From positions 62,001 to 126,000 of the forward strand of contig JALCSB010000005.1 of assembly GCA_022653075.1 (NCBI GenBank): a DNA stretch of 64,000 nt, in the 5' to 3' direction. Below, piece after piece: positions 9,182 through 18,278 of this stretch (position 1 is the stretch's first letter; each line of letters starts with the position of its first letter). Source of the DNA: Intestinimonas sp. (GTDB lineage: Bacteria > Bacillota > Clostridia > Oscillospirales > Oscillospiraceae). Position numbers and translations under genes: made by a program. The notes under the pieces were generated by a model that saw only the letters and a program-made list of their open reading frames with translations, had not been told where the DNA came from and ran no database searches.

Positions 9182-9985
9182 ATGAAAGTTTACATCAGCG
9201 CAGATATTGAGGGTACCTGCGGTATTACCGTATGGGATGAGACGGAGAAAACCAAGACGGACGACTATAAATACTTTGGCCAGCAGATGACCCGGGAGGT
9301 CAGGGCCGCCTGTGATGGCGCCATATCAGGCGGCGCGGACAATATTTTTATAAAGGATGCTCACGATACGGCCCGCAATCTGGACCCCTCCAAGCTGCCC
9401 GCCTGTGCGCGCATCCTGCGTGGCTGGACTGGAGATCCGCTGTCCATGATGAGCGGGGTAGACGGCGGTTTTGACGTGGCCTTTATGACAGGCTATCACG
9501 CGTGGGCCGCCTGTAGTGGAAATCCACTTTCCCATACCATGAATCTTGGCAACGAATACACGACCCTCAACGGTGTGCGGATGAGTGAATTTATGCTCAA
9601 CGCCTTTACCGCTGGATATTACGGCGTGCCGGTGGCATTTCTATCCGGCGACCGAGCGTTGTGTGAGTTTGCCAGGACCCTGGTTCCGGAGATCACCGCA
9701 GTTCCGGTGAACGAGGGTATCGGCGGCGGAGTGGTATCCATCCAGCCCGACGTGGCGGTGGAGCGTATCCAGGCGGGCGCGGAACAGGCCGTAAAGAAGG
9801 CGGCCCGGTGTAAGGTCAAGCTGCCTGACCACTTTGATGCCGTGGTCCGCTTCCGCGAACATCCGCTGGCCTATTCCAAGAGCTTTTATCCCGGTGCCAC
9901 ACTGGAGGACAGCAAGAATGTTTGCTTCTCATCAAACGACTGGTTTGAGATGCTTCGATTTTATCATTTCGTGCTCAGCGACTGA
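9182..9985 (+). CDS. M55 family D-aminopeptidase (DppA-like)
   Basis: 267-residue zinc peptidase of family M55, whose Bacillus prototype DppA cleaves D-Ala-containing dipeptides. Metal ligands can be placed: Asp and Glu in SADIEGTCGI (residues ~6-15), His in KDAHDTARNL (~58-67), His in MTGYHAWA (~104) and Glu in RMSEFMLNA (~131). Length fits DppA (~270). The gene lies ~10 kb from a murein-peptide uptake operon, so a role in using cell-wall D-amino-acid peptides is plausible. The ribosome-binding site is AAAGGA. Confidence 0.9.
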   Translation: MKVYISADIEGTCGITVWDETEKTKTDDYKYFGQQMTREVRAACDGAISGGADNIFIKDAHDTARNLDPSKLPACARILRGWTGDPLSMMSGVDGGFDVAFMTGYHAWAACSGNPLSHTMNLGNEYTTLNGVRMSEFMLNAFTAGYYGVPVAFLSGDRALCEFARTLVPEITAVPVNEGIGGGVVSIQPDVAVERIQAGAEQAVKKAARCKVKLPDHFDAVVRFREHPLAYSKSFYPGATLEDSKNVCFSSNDWFEMLRFYHFVLSD

Positions 9986-10012
9986 AATTTGTAACAGACA
10001 GGAGGAAACAAC

Positions 10013-10810
10013 ATGCCAAAGGCCGAACAGGAACTGCGTCTTGCGGTCCTTATCGACGCAGACAATGCCTCGCGTACAGCCATGAAGGATGTAATGGCGG
10101 AAGTAGCTATATATGGTACCCCCACGGTCAAGCGCATTTACGGCGACTGGACCACCCCCAATATGGCATCCTGGAAACCCATTCTGCTGGAGAGCGCGAT
10201 TACCCCCATTCAGCAGTACAGCTATACCACAGGAAAAAATTCCACTGATTCGGCCATGATTATCGACGCCATGGATATTTTGTATTCCGGACAGTGTGAT
10301 GGTTTCGTCCTAGTATCCAGCGACAGCGACTTTACCCGTCTGGCTGTACGCCTGCGGGAAGCCGGCATGAAGGTTTATGGTATGGGTGAGCGGAAAACGC
10401 CAAACCCGTTCATTGTTGCCTGTGATAAGTTTGTCTATATTGATGTTATCCGCGCGGCCCGCGAGAAAACCAGCGCAGAGCCGCAAGGGCCGAAGAAAAA
10501 GAAAAAACAGCCGGAGCAGGAGAACGCGGAAGCGCGGGAGGAGACGGAAAGTTCCCGCGTGGTACCGCTTAAAGTGGAGGAATTGATCGCAGAGTCGTTG
10601 GATATGATTGCGGATGAGGACGGCTACGCGTTTATGGGTGAGCTTGGAAATCTCCTGCTCAAGAAGCAGCCGGATTTTGATCCCAGAAATTATGGATTTT
10701 CCAAACTTACCCAAATGATCAAAAGCCTGAACCGTTTTGAGGTGGACGCCCGGCAGACCAGCAATCCGCATACGAAGCATGTCTATCTCCGGGACCGAAA
10801 ACCAAAGTAG
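10013..10810 (+). CDS. NYN-domain and OST-HTH/LOTUS-domain protein
   Basis: 265-residue protein with an N-terminal NYN (PIN-like) nuclease domain. Acidic residues sit at LIDADNAS (~9-16), TDSAMIIDAMD (~80-90) and SSDSDFTRLA (~104-113), the expected catalytic cluster. A charged linker rich in Lys/Glu (~160-185) leads to a C-terminal OST-HTH (LOTUS) RNA-binding domain at ~190-262 (EDGYAFMGELGNLLLKKQP). Such proteins are thought to act on structured RNA; the target is unknown. AGGAGG precedes the ATG, and a strong terminator follows. Confidence 0.88.
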   Translation: MPKAEQELRLAVLIDADNASRTAMKDVMAEVAIYGTPTVKRIYGDWTTPNMASWKPILLESAITPIQQYSYTTGKNSTDSAMIIDAMDILYSGQCDGFVLVSSDSDFTRLAVRLREAGMKVYGMGERKTPNPFIVACDKFVYIDVIRAAREKTSAEPQGPKKKKKQPEQENAEAREETESSRVVPLKVEELIAESLDMIADEDGYAFMGELGNLLLKKQPDFDPRNYGFSKLTQMIKSLNRFEVDARQTSNPHTKHVYLRDRKPK

Positions 10811-10821
10811 CGAAATAATAC

Positions 10822-10864
10822 AAAAACAGCTTTCCGGCAGCACTGTTGCCGGAAAGCTGTTTTT
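10822..10864. terminator. Bidirectional Rho-independent terminator
   Basis: An 18-bp perfect stem (10822-10839 with 10847-10864) with a 7-nt loop, A-run on one side and T-run on the other. It serves the NYN gene on the plus strand and the convergent XRE gene on the minus strand. Confidence 0.92.
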
Positions 10865-10870
10865 GTTTCC

Positions 10871-11137
10871 TCACGACCGCTGTTGTATGTAAGCAGCGGC
10901 ACCGCTGCGGCGCGGCAACTTCTTCCGCGTCTGCGCAGCAGCCTGAAGGAGTTCATCGGGTGCCACATCCATCGCCTCAGCAAAGCGCAGGATCATACTG
11001 TCGGAAGCCGGCGGAACAGCTCCCCTTTCAAACTTGCTGATGTAAGAGATGTGGACGTAAACCCGTTCGGCCAAATTTCGCTGCGTCAGATGGTGCGCGC
11101 GGCGGAGTGAGTACAAGGTCGAACCAAACTCATTCAT
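10871..11137 (-). CDS. XRE-family transcriptional regulator
   Basis: Small (88-residue) DNA-binding protein with an HTH_3/XRE domain at residues ~5-60: STLYSLRRAHHLTQRNLAERV, then HISYISKFERGAVPPASDSM. I start at ATG 11137 (MNEFGSTL) because a G-rich ribosome-binding site (GGGGGGT) lies 6 bases upstream; a start at 11176 has none. It has its own promoter with an operator-like palindrome at the transcription start, suggesting autorepression. No partner toxin gene is apparent. Confidence 0.88.
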   Translation of the reverse strand: MNEFGSTLYSLRRAHHLTQRNLAERVYVHISYISKFERGAVPPASDSMILRFAEAMDVAPDELLQAAAQTRKKLPRRSGAAAYIQQRS

Positions 11138-11286
11138 TGCGTTACCCCCCGTTTTTGTGCCGGTCGTCGCCGCCATACCAGCAGCAAAATGCCCCCTGCT
11201 GTGGCATGACGGCTTGCCTCCCGGTTTGCTCAGCGCCCAGGTATTCCGCAGAACCCGTGTGCCCTTTTTTTGTTTGTTTCCGCCTT

Positions 11287-11301
11287 ATTGGTACTACCAA
11301 T
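11287..11301. promoter_or_regulatory. Palindromic operator at the XRE promoter start site
   Basis: ATTGGTA-C-TACCAAT, a perfect 7-bp inverted repeat with one central base. It lies just downstream of the predicted transcription start of the minus-strand XRE gene. Binding there would block initiation. Confidence 0.6.
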
Positions 11302-11311
11302 TGTCGCTATT

Positions 11312-11340
11312 ATCATACACGTTTCCACATCATTTGTCCA
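11312..11340 (-). promoter_or_regulatory. Sigma-A promoter of the XRE gene
   Basis: On the minus strand TGGACA (11335-11340), 17-bp spacer and TATGAT (11312-11317). The start is expected near 11305, giving a ~170-nt leader. Confidence 0.65.
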
Positions 11341-11359
11341 GATGTTTTTGGAGTTCTGA

Positions 11360-11399
11360 TATAAGTTCTACCACTTATACGAAAATTGGTACTACAAAT
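11360..11399. repeat. Second operator-like cluster
   Basis: TATAAGT-TCTACC-ACTTATA (11360-11379) is a perfect 7-bp inverted repeat. ATTGGTACTACAAAT (11385-11399) differs from the 11287 palindrome at one position. The rest of the gap (11400-11546) has no convincing gene. A 35-codon frame from GTG 11401 to TAG 11508 lacks a ribosome-binding site. Confidence 0.5.
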
Positions 11400-11546
11400 T
11401 GTGCGTAACATACAAAAAACGAAAGGAAAGCAAAGTGAGAATGATTTCGAAACATGGGAAATAGTTCTTAAAGCGAAAGATCTAAGAGACCATAAAGAAA
11501 GAAAATAGGAAAAAGGAAAAAACGAACATTGAGAGTTGGGGGGCAG

Positions 11547-12365
11547 TCAGAAAATACTTCCCACCCCTGTTACACTCCGGTCCAAATCCGCGCGATAGTC
11601 CGGTGCGGCGGGGTTCAGGCTATTGCGCACCACGCCGTCGCTGCCCGCAAAACCGGTAGAATGGATGAAACTTCCCTTCCCTTCATAGACGGCCACATGT
11701 CCTGGAAAAAAAATCAGGTCGCCCGGTTTCAGATCGTTACGGGAGATCTCCCGCAACGGAAAGCCCTCTTTAATGGCGGCATCCCTATAGATTATGACGC
11801 CGTTCAGAAAATAGGCCATAAAGGCCAGGCCGGAGCAGTCGATGCCCAGCGGCGATTTTCCACCCCAGCGGTAATGCGTGCCGAGATACTCCGCAGCGGT
11901 GGAAGCCAGAGCGGCGCGCAACGCCTGCTCTGAGTCAAAGGCCGGCTTTTCGTAGTATTTGCCGAGGAAGCTGATTTTGGTATAGCCCTCCCGGCCGTCC
12001 GGCAGGGAGACCTTTACCCAGCCCTTTTCATCCGGCTCGCCCCGGGAGGCTACCAGCGCGCCGCGGGTGAGGGTGGCCATGGGCCAGGACTGGACAAAAG
12101 GGGCCGCCAGTACGGTGCATACGCCCTTTCGTACGACCTGACGGGTCAGGTCGGCCCAGCGGGCGGCATTGGAATTGCCCGGCAGCAGACAGGAGGCGGG
12201 GGCATAACCGGTGTAGCGATAATGGGTGCGTACCAGGCACCAGCCGTCTCGGCTGTTTTCCAGAATGGTGACGGGCCAGCCAAACAGGGCTTCATCCACC
12301 ATTTCACACTCCATGGACGGGTGCCGCATCAGCGGACAGGTGGTGGAATTGACAATTGCGTTCAT
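11547..12365 (-). CDS. NlpC/P60 (C40) cell-wall peptidase with SH3b domains, YkfC-like
   Basis: 272-residue peptidase. Residues ~1-140 form two bacterial SH3-like parts. The C-terminal NlpC/P60 domain has the catalytic Cys in GIDCSGL (~179) and the His in GHVAVYEG (~221). In Bacillus, YkfC of this architecture hydrolyses gamma-D-Glu-diamino-acid bonds in murein peptides. No signal peptide is seen, consistent with a cytosolic enzyme acting on imported peptides. It is the last gene of the murein-peptide operon, preceded by GGAGAGG. Confidence 0.9.
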   Translation of the reverse strand: MNAIVNSTTCPLMRHPSMECEMVDEALFGWPVTILENSRDGWCLVRTHYRYTGYAPASCLLPGNSNAARWADLTRQVVRKGVCTVLAAPFVQSWPMATLTRGALVASRGEPDEKGWVKVSLPDGREGYTKISFLGKYYEKPAFDSEQALRAALASTAAEYLGTHYRWGGKSPLGIDCSGLAFMAYFLNGVIIYRDAAIKEGFPLREISRNDLKPGDLIFFPGHVAVYEGKGSFIHSTGFAGSDGVVRNSLNPAAPDYRADLDRSVTGVGSIF

Positions 12366-12386
12366 AGAAACCTCTCCTCCGTTTCT

Positions 12387-13181
12387 TTAGCGGTAACAGT
12401 TGTAGATAGCCCGGGTGAGTCTGCCGATCAGGCGCTTCTGCCGGAAATCTCCCTCCGGAGAAGGCCCATCCCAGGTGAAGATACCCAGATAGAAGTGGCG
12501 GGTCGGCAGAAAAAATATTCCTGCATCATGATTCAGATAATCCAGACCGCCTGTTTTGTGGGCCACGGTAATGGCATCCGGGATGTAGCGTAAAAAGCTG
12601 TCCATGGAGCGTTGGCGGCGGAGCATATCCATGGCGGTCTCCACCAGCCCGGGCGTCAGGATCTCTTTCCGGTACAGCAGCTGATAGATCCGGCCCTGAT
12701 CAGCGGCGGAGGTATAGTTATTTCGGCCTGCGCGAATGGCGGCCCAATCCAGCATTTTTCGCTGGCAGGAGGTCTGTGCAAGGCCCAGCACGCCGTTAAT
12801 GTATGTATTGATGCAGTCGTAGCCCAGGGTGTCAATGATCCGGTTGGTGGCGGTGTTGTCGCTCTCTACAATCATCCAATACAAAAGCTCCCACAGAGAA
12901 TAATCCGGGATACCCAGCTCAAAGACCTGCGTATCGTCCAGAATTTCAGAGCTTGGCACCGGGATTTTCTGCGTGAGCAGCAGGTTTCCCAGCCGGACCT
13001 GCTCCAGTGCGGCCAGCAGGATGGGTACTTTGATGGTGGAAGCGGAGACCACCTGACAGTCCGGGTTCAAGGCGTGGCAGACCTTGCCGCTGTCCAGGTC
13101 GGTCATTAACAGGGAGACCTTAGCGGGAAAGCTCCCAATCTCACGGGCCAGCCAGCGGTCCAGTTCCGAGAATGTCATCAT
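12387..13181 (-). CDS. Class-A beta-lactamase-fold serine hydrolase
   Basis: 264-residue protein with the penicillin-recognition motifs: SxxK as STIK (~48-51), SDN in VESDNTATN (~108) and KTG in AHKTGGLDYL (~217). The omega-loop general base of class A beta-lactamases (Glu in the E-x-x-L-N box) is not recognisable; the region reads KMLDWAAIRAG. Beta-lactam hydrolysis is therefore doubtful and a peptidase or amidase role on murein peptides is more likely. No signal peptide is visible. The first ATG (13181) overlaps the ldcA stop (ATGA) and has GGAGGT 6 bases upstream. Confidence 0.82.
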   Translation of the reverse strand: MMTFSELDRWLAREIGSFPAKVSLLMTDLDSGKVCHALNPDCQVVSASTIKVPILLAALEQVRLGNLLLTQKIPVPSSEILDDTQVFELGIPDYSLWELLYWMIVESDNTATNRIIDTLGYDCINTYINGVLGLAQTSCQRKMLDWAAIRAGRNNYTSAADQGRIYQLLYRKEILTPGLVETAMDMLRRQRSMDSFLRYIPDAITVAHKTGGLDYLNHDAGIFFLPTRHFYLGIFTWDGPSPEGDFRQKRLIGRLTRAIYNCYR

Positions 13182-14092
13182 GTTAATACCTCCAAAGTCT
13201 GTGCGTCCGCGTCCATGGATACAACTCCGCCCAGCGGCAGGGACAGCGTGGGAAGAGTATGCCCGCAGGCCAGACCGGCCAGAGTGGGTTTTCCCGCGGG
13301 GACGATCAGCTCGGCAAAAATATCCGGCAGCAGCAGCGCCCGGTCCGGATTTTCCGGCGGACAATCAGTCCAGGCGCCCAGAAGCACGCCGGCACAGTCC
13401 CGAAACTTTCCAGCGTTGCGCAGCTGAGTCAGCATCCCATCGATGCGGTAGGTATCCTCTCCGATGTCCTCCAAAAAGAGGAGTTTTCCGCAGGTGTCGA
13501 TCTCCCAGGGCGTACCCAGGGAGGCTGCCAGCAGGGATAGATTACCGCCGCAGAGGTGGGCGGTCACACGTCCGCCCACCAGAGTCTGAAGGGGCTGGCC
13601 GGCGGGATTTTTCAGCGGACCGGTAAGCGCACCGAACAGCGCCCGGCGCAGGTAGCTCATGGTGTAGTCATCCACCGGCTCGTAATACTCTGTGGCGGGC
13701 ATAACGGTATGGTAGGTAACAAACCCACAGTCCTGATTAAAGACGGTGTGCAGGGCGGTTACATCGCTGTAACCAGAGAAAAACTTGGGGTGGGCTGCGA
13801 TTTCCGGCAGGTTGAGCAACGGAAGCAGGCGGTGGGCGCCGTATCCGCCCCGGGCACAGAGAATACCTGCGATGGAAGGATCGGTAAAGGCCCGGTTCAG
13901 GTCACCGGCCCGCAGGATGTCGTCGCCGGCAAAATAGCCGTGCAAAGCGGTGCAGGAGGGGAAGACCACCGGTTCCAGTCCCAATGCGCGGATCGCGGCC
14001 ACCGCAGGTTCCAGACGGCCTTCCGGTATGGCGGATGACGCACAGAGCAGTGCGACTCTGGCACCGGGATAGAGGGGATTGGGTGAAAGCAT
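13178..14092 (-). CDS. LD-carboxypeptidase, family S66
   Basis: 304-residue muramoyl-tetrapeptide carboxypeptidase-like enzyme (LdcA/YkfA family), which removes the terminal D-Ala from L,D-linked murein peptides in the cytosol. The catalytic triad can be placed: Ser in GYSDVTAL (~104), Glu in FLEDIGEDTYRIDGML (~207) and His in CGHTLPTLSLPLG (~273). The conserved ARGGYGAHRLL is at ~81. The start follows GGAGGTG. It sits with the importer, epimerase and NlpC/P60 genes, as in the Bacillus ykf-dpp cluster. Confidence 0.92.
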   Translation of the reverse strand: MLSPNPLYPGARVALLCASSAIPEGRLEPAVAAIRALGLEPVVFPSCTALHGYFAGDDILRAGDLNRAFTDPSIAGILCARGGYGAHRLLPLLNLPEIAAHPKFFSGYSDVTALHTVFNQDCGFVTYHTVMPATEYYEPVDDYTMSYLRRALFGALTGPLKNPAGQPLQTLVGGRVTAHLCGGNLSLLAASLGTPWEIDTCGKLLFLEDIGEDTYRIDGMLTQLRNAGKFRDCAGVLLGAWTDCPPENPDRALLLPDIFAELIVPAGKPTLAGLACGHTLPTLSLPLGGVVSMDADAQTLEVLT

Positions 14093-14189
14093 AAGGAAAC
14101 ACCTCCGGTTTTAAATCAGACGGGAAAATTCCCCGGACGGCAAAGCAGCGCCCGGGGAAAGTCCAGATTTCAATAACAAAAAGTTGAAT

Positions 14190-15128
14190 TTAAACAGATA
14201 ATTGCTTTCTGTATTCATCCAGCTCCCGCTGATTGCCCCGGACGAAGTGGCCCGGCTCCAGTTCAGCCCATACCGGGCTGTCCGTGGAGTAATCATGGCA
14301 GGAGGGATTGTAAACCTTCAGCACCTTGGATTTCTCCGCGATAGGGTCTGGCATGGGAATGGCGGAGAGGAGTGCCTGAGTGTAGGGATGGAGGGGGTGC
14401 GCGAAAAGCTGTTCGCTTTCCGCAAGCTCCATCAGCTGGCCCTTATAAATGACGGCGATGCGGTCGGAGATAAAACGGACCACCGACAGGTCGTGGGCGA
14501 TGAAAAGATAAGTAAGGCCGCGCTCCTTTTGAAGATCGGACAGCAAGTTCAAAACCTGGGCGCGAATCGAGACATCCAGAGCGGAAATGGGTTCATCGGC
14601 GATAATAAATTCCGGCTCCATAATCAAGGCGCGGGCAATGCCGATCCGCTGCCGTTGGCCACCGGAGAACTCATGGGGAAACCGGCTGGCGAACTCGGGC
14701 AGCAGGCCCACATCGCTGAGTGCCTGGGCCACTTTTTCCTTGCGCACCTGTTCGGAGAGCTTCTCCGTACCGGAAAAAAGTCCTTCGGAGACAATATAAT
14801 CTACTTTAGCCCGTTCGTTCAGAGAGGCCATTGGATCCTGAAAAATCATCTGAATCCGGCGGGTGATCTGCCGGTCCAGTTCTTTGCTGATCTTGCCGCT
14901 GATGCGTTGGCCGTCGAAAAGAATCTGGCCGCCGGAGATGGGATTGATCCGGATGATAGAGCGGCCGATGGTAGTCTTTCCGGAGCCGGACTCCCCCACC
15001 AGGCCGAACGTCTCGCCCTGATGGATGTCAAAGGATACGCCGTTTACAGCCTGAAAGGGATGCCGGCCAGTCCCGAAGGTCACGCTCAGATTCTGGACCT
15101 CCAGTAGTTTCTTGCGCTTATTGGGCAC
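14190..15128 (-). CDS. oppF: Oligopeptide ABC transporter ATP-binding protein OppF-like
   Basis: 312-residue ATPase subunit of a peptide importer. Walker [14 protein letters not shown] signature [15 protein letters not shown], Walker [13 protein letters not shown] and the C-terminal oligopeptide-ABC extension ([15 protein letters not shown]) are present. The start is a GTG at 15128, preceded by GGGGGAAG, overlapping the oppD stop by 11 bases. The open frame extends further upstream, but that part is the oppD gene read in another frame. Confidence 0.93.
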   Translation of the reverse strand: MPNKRKKLLEVQNLSVTFGTGRHPFQAVNGVSFDIHQGETFGLVGESGSGKTTIGRSIIRINPISGGQILFDGQRISGKISKELDRQITRRIQMIFQDPMASLNERAKVDYIVSEGLFSGTEKLSEQVRKEKVAQALSDVGLLPEFASRFPHEFSGGQRQRIGIARALIMEPEFIIADEPISALDVSIRAQVLNLLSDLQKERGLTYLFIAHDLSVVRFISDRIAVIYKGQLMELAESEQLFAHPLHPYTQALLSAIPMPDPIAEKSKVLKVYNPSCHDYSTDSPVWAELEPGHFVRGNQRELDEYRKQLSV

Positions 15129-16164
15129 GATACTTCCCCCCCTGTTCCCGCAGAACGCGGATATGCTCTGGCGGCTCCACCTTGGGCGCACGGGGGTCCA
15201 AAAGCCAAGTGCGCGCCTTATGCGTCGGGGATACCTGAAAGTAAGGCGGACGGATCTCAAAGTCGATTTTGAGCGCCTGGGGGTTCCGGGCCGCGAACGC
15301 GTCCCCCTTTACCTCATGGAATAAATTGGGCGGCGTACCATGAATGGAGTACAGAGGTTCCCCTTTAACGCCCAACTGGGGCAGAGAGGACAGCAGTGCC
15401 CAGGTATAGGGGTGCCGCGGGTCATAGAAAACCTCTTCGCAGGAGCCAACCTCAACGAGATCACCCGCGTACATCACCGCGATACGATCGGCCACGTTGG
15501 CCACTACACCAAGATCGTGGGTGATATAGATGGTAGTCAGATTATACTTCTTCTGCAGCTTTTTTATGAGATCTAAAATTTGAGCCTGAATGGTCACGTC
15601 CAGCGCGGTGGTGGGCTCGTCGCAGATCAGGACCTTGGGTTTGCAGGCCACGGCGATAGCAATGACCACACGCTGCCTCATGCCGCCGGAAAACTCATGC
15701 GGGTACTGCTTAAAGCGGTGCTCCGGGTTATCAATACCTACGTCCGCCAGAATATCTATAGCGGCGGCGTGCGCTGCCGCGCCCTTTATGCCCTGGTGCA
15801 GCAGGATGGCCTCCTCGATCTGTTTGCCGATGGGCTTGAGAGGATTAAGGGAGGTCATGGGGTCCTGCATAACCATGGCGATCTCACGTCCGCGAATGGT
15901 AAGCCATTCCCTTTCCGTCTTGAATTTGGCCAGATTTTTATTGTTATAGAGGATACTGCCGCTGTCGATGTAGCCGTTTTGATCCAGAAGCCCCATAAAG
16001 GATTTGACGAATACACTCTTACCAGAGCCGGATTCGCCCACAATGGCCAAGCTTTCGCCCTGATAGATGTCCAGTGAGACGCCGCGGATGGCGTGAAGCG
16101 TGCGGCCGCGGAGAGAAAATTTCACGTCCAGATTATGGACGGACAGGATCATGTTGTTTTCCAT
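15118..16164 (-). CDS. oppD: Oligopeptide ABC transporter ATP-binding protein OppD-like
   Basis: 348-residue ATPase with Walker [11 protein letters not shown]-loop [11 protein letters not shown], signature [14 protein letters not shown], Walker [13 protein letters not shown], and the OppD/DppD tail ([18 protein letters not shown]). It pairs with OppF to power uptake through OppBC. The gene follows oppC with a 12-base gap, and a GGGGGCGAAAG ribosome-binding site overlaps that gap. Confidence 0.94.
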   Translation of the reverse strand: MENNMILSVHNLDVKFSLRGRTLHAIRGVSLDIYQGESLAIVGESGSGKSVFVKSFMGLLDQNGYIDSGSILYNNKNLAKFKTEREWLTIRGREIAMVMQDPMTSLNPLKPIGKQIEEAILLHQGIKGAAAHAAAIDILADVGIDNPEHRFKQYPHEFSGGMRQRVVIAIAVACKPKVLICDEPTTALDVTIQAQILDLIKKLQKKYNLTTIYITHDLGVVANVADRIAVMYAGDLVEVGSCEEVFYDPRHPYTWALLSSLPQLGVKGEPLYSIHGTPPNLFHEVKGDAFAARNPQALKIDFEIRPPYFQVSPTHKARTWLLDPRAPKVEPPEHIRVLREQGGKYRAQ

Positions 16165-16176
16165 CTTTCGCCCCCC

Positions 16177-17226
16177 TCAGTTTACATGGTTCTTGGGGTC
16201 CGCCGCATCGGCAAAGGCGTTGCCGATGACATAAAAGCAGACCGTCACAAGGGACAGGGACAGGCAGGGAAACAGCAGCTGGTACTGGAGCTTGGCCGAC
16301 GTAATAATGGCGCGTCCGGCGATAATCAGAGTCCCTAGGGATGGCATATCCAGTGGTAAGCCGAGGCCGATATAGGTGAGAAATACCTCGTCGGTAATGG
16401 CAGCGGGTACGGCCAGTGCCATCTGGAGCATAATAATGGAAACCAGGTAGGGCAACAGATTTTTGACCATGATGCGCAGACTGCTGCTGCCTAAACAGCG
16501 GGAGGCAAGATTATAATCCCGGTCGCGGATGATAACAATCTGGTTGCGGATCAGAAGCGACATCGGTACCCATCCCACAAAGCACATGGCGATAATAATG
16601 GTGGACAGAGAGGGCCGAAGAATATAGGAAATTAATATCAGAATAATGGTGCGGGGAACATTGTTAATGATGTTATATAACTCAGTAAAAAACTTATCCA
16701 CTTTTCGTACATAGCCCCAGAGAACACCGATGCCGACGCCGATGATGCACTGAGACAGCGCCACCACGAATCCGATGAACAAAGATGTGCGGGTACCCGA
16801 CCAGATCCGGGCCCACAGGTCCTGGCCGATGCTGTTGGTACCCAGAAAAAAGCCGGGTTCCTCGCCGGGAAGCTTGTTCTTAAGCGGAAGATCGGTGGAC
16901 TGATCATAGTAAATGGTGATGTCATCTTTCTGATTGGGGAGATAGGGCTGAATAAAGGTAAAAATGAGCAGTGCCGCCAATAAAAACAGGAGAAAACGGG
17001 CCGCTCTATTTTTCCAGAACACGCGGCAGGTGGACTTCCAGTAGGAGTAATTGGAGTAGCCGCTTCGCTCCGCGGCAGCGGCGTCATATTCGGCCAGGGC
17101 AAAAAGAGAAGGGTCCAGAGCGTCCAACTCCGCCTGAGTCATTGCAGCTCCATCCAGATTTCCTTTCAGACGCTCGGTCAGACTGTCCCCCAATTTTTGC
17201 ACTTTTGACTTTCCAAACAGACCCAT
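16177..17226 (-). CDS. oppC: Oligopeptide ABC transporter permease OppC-like
   Basis: 349-residue permease. A long cytosolic N-terminus (~85 residues) precedes the first membrane segment (FLLFLLAALLIFTFI). The BPD_transp_1 domain has the EAA-like loop (RDRDYNLASRCLGSSSLRIM). The start at 17226 is one base after the oppB stop, with GGGGAGG 12 bases upstream; the alternative ATG at 17238 directly abuts that site. It forms the channel with OppB. Confidence 0.92.
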   Translation of the reverse strand: MGLFGKSKVQKLGDSLTERLKGNLDGAAMTQAELDALDPSLFALAEYDAAAAERSGYSNYSYWKSTCRVFWKNRAARFLLFLLAALLIFTFIQPYLPNQKDDITIYYDQSTDLPLKNKLPGEEPGFFLGTNSIGQDLWARIWSGTRTSLFIGFVVALSQCIIGVGIGVLWGYVRKVDKFFTELYNIINNVPRTIILILISYILRPSLSTIIIAMCFVGWVPMSLLIRNQIVIIRDRDYNLASRCLGSSSLRIMVKNLLPYLVSIIMLQMALAVPAAITDEVFLTYIGLGLPLDMPSLGTLIIAGRAIITSAKLQYQLLFPCLSLSLVTVCFYVIGNAFADAADPKNHVN

Positions 17227-17227
17227 A

Positions 17228-18172
17228 TCAGCGACCATCCTCCCCTCTGGTCAGCTTAATCCGGGGATCAGCCAACGCCATCAGCAGGTCGCCCAGTAGC
17301 AGACCCAGAATACCCATGGTGGCAAAAATGAGAACCAGCGCTTGCACCATGGTGTTGTCCTGACGCTTGATGACATCCACCAGCAGGCCACCCATGCCGG
17401 GTACGGAGAACAGGGACTCCACATAGATGGAACCCATGATGGTCATGAGCAGAGAGGCGGGGAGCAGTTGAATCATGGGAACGAAAGCATTGCGGAACAC
17501 ATGATGGTACATGATGTTCCGCCGGGACACGCCCTTGGCCATGGCAAGGCGGACGTAGTCGGAGTTGAGCTCGTCCACCATATACCGCCGCATCCACATG
17601 GCATAGTTGGCAATACTGCCGATGGAGAGACAGACGGTGGGAAGAATCCAAGTGCGCCAATCTGTTTTGCTGAACAGCATGGGGACACCAAAAATCTTGG
17701 AACCATAAAGCTGAATGATGAGGTAAAACACCACCACCGGCACAGCGTTCAGAAGGACGATAAAGCTGGTACCCAATTTGTCCGGCAGACCACCCTTAAA
17801 GCGGCTCATTACGACGCCCAGAGGCAGGCCGACAACCAGAGCCAGCGCCATGGCGGCTGCGCCCATGCTGATGGAGATGGGAATTTTGGCAGCGAGAATG
17901 TCCGTGATGGGAACGTTGGGACGGTAAATCCAGGAGATACCCAGATTACCGTGAAAAAGATTTACATAAAAATTTTTTAACTGTACCCACACCGGGTCCA
18001 GCAATCCCAGACTGCGCAACTGATTTTGCACCACTTCCGGGCTCATTTTTTCATAACCGGCACCCAGATATCCCTCAATCGGCATCAGGCGCAGCAGCAA
18101 AAAAATACAGGCAGTAATAATAAATAAAGAAATAACCGCAGATCCAAGGCGCTTTATAATATATTTAGCCAT
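17228..18172 (-). CDS. oppB: Oligopeptide ABC transporter permease OppB-like
   Basis: 314-residue permease starting MAKYIIKRLGSAVISLFII at 18172, preceded by AAAGGAGAG. Six membrane segments and the permease loop DYVRLAMAKGVSRRNIMYHHVFRNA-type motif are clear (I see YVRLAMAKGVS). The longer frame from 18256 has no start signal. It lies downstream of oppA, separated by two strong hairpins that probably lower its expression relative to the binding protein. Confidence 0.93.
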   Translation of the reverse strand: MAKYIIKRLGSAVISLFIITACIFLLLRLMPIEGYLGAGYEKMSPEVVQNQLRSLGLLDPVWVQLKNFYVNLFHGNLGISWIYRPNVPITDILAAKIPISISMGAAAMALALVVGLPLGVVMSRFKGGLPDKLGTSFIVLLNAVPVVVFYLIIQLYGSKIFGVPMLFSKTDWRTWILPTVCLSIGSIANYAMWMRRYMVDELNSDYVRLAMAKGVSRRNIMYHHVFRNAFVPMIQLLPASLLMTIMGSIYVESLFSVPGMGGLLVDVIKRQDNTMVQALVLIFATMGILGLLLGDLLMALADPRIKLTRGEDGR

Positions 18173-18222
18173 GGAAACTCTCCTTTCGGTGAGAGAATAA
18201 AACCGGCGGCCCGGTAATGCGC

Positions 18223-18255
18223 TGAAACGTGAGTATGCCGCATACCCACGTTTCA
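18223..18255 (-). other. Intercistronic hairpin between oppA and oppB
   Basis: A 16-bp inverted repeat (18223-18238 / 18240-18255) with one mismatch and virtually no spacer. It is a likely 3'-end stabiliser for oppA mRNA or a barrier to readthrough. Confidence 0.6.
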
Positions 18256-18278
18256 AAGCATCAAAAGACCCTGTCAGG

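Noticed and set aside
12387-13181. Beta-lactam resistance gene
   Set aside because: The class A fold motifs are present, but the omega-loop glutamate and a secretion signal are missing, and the context is murein-peptide metabolism.
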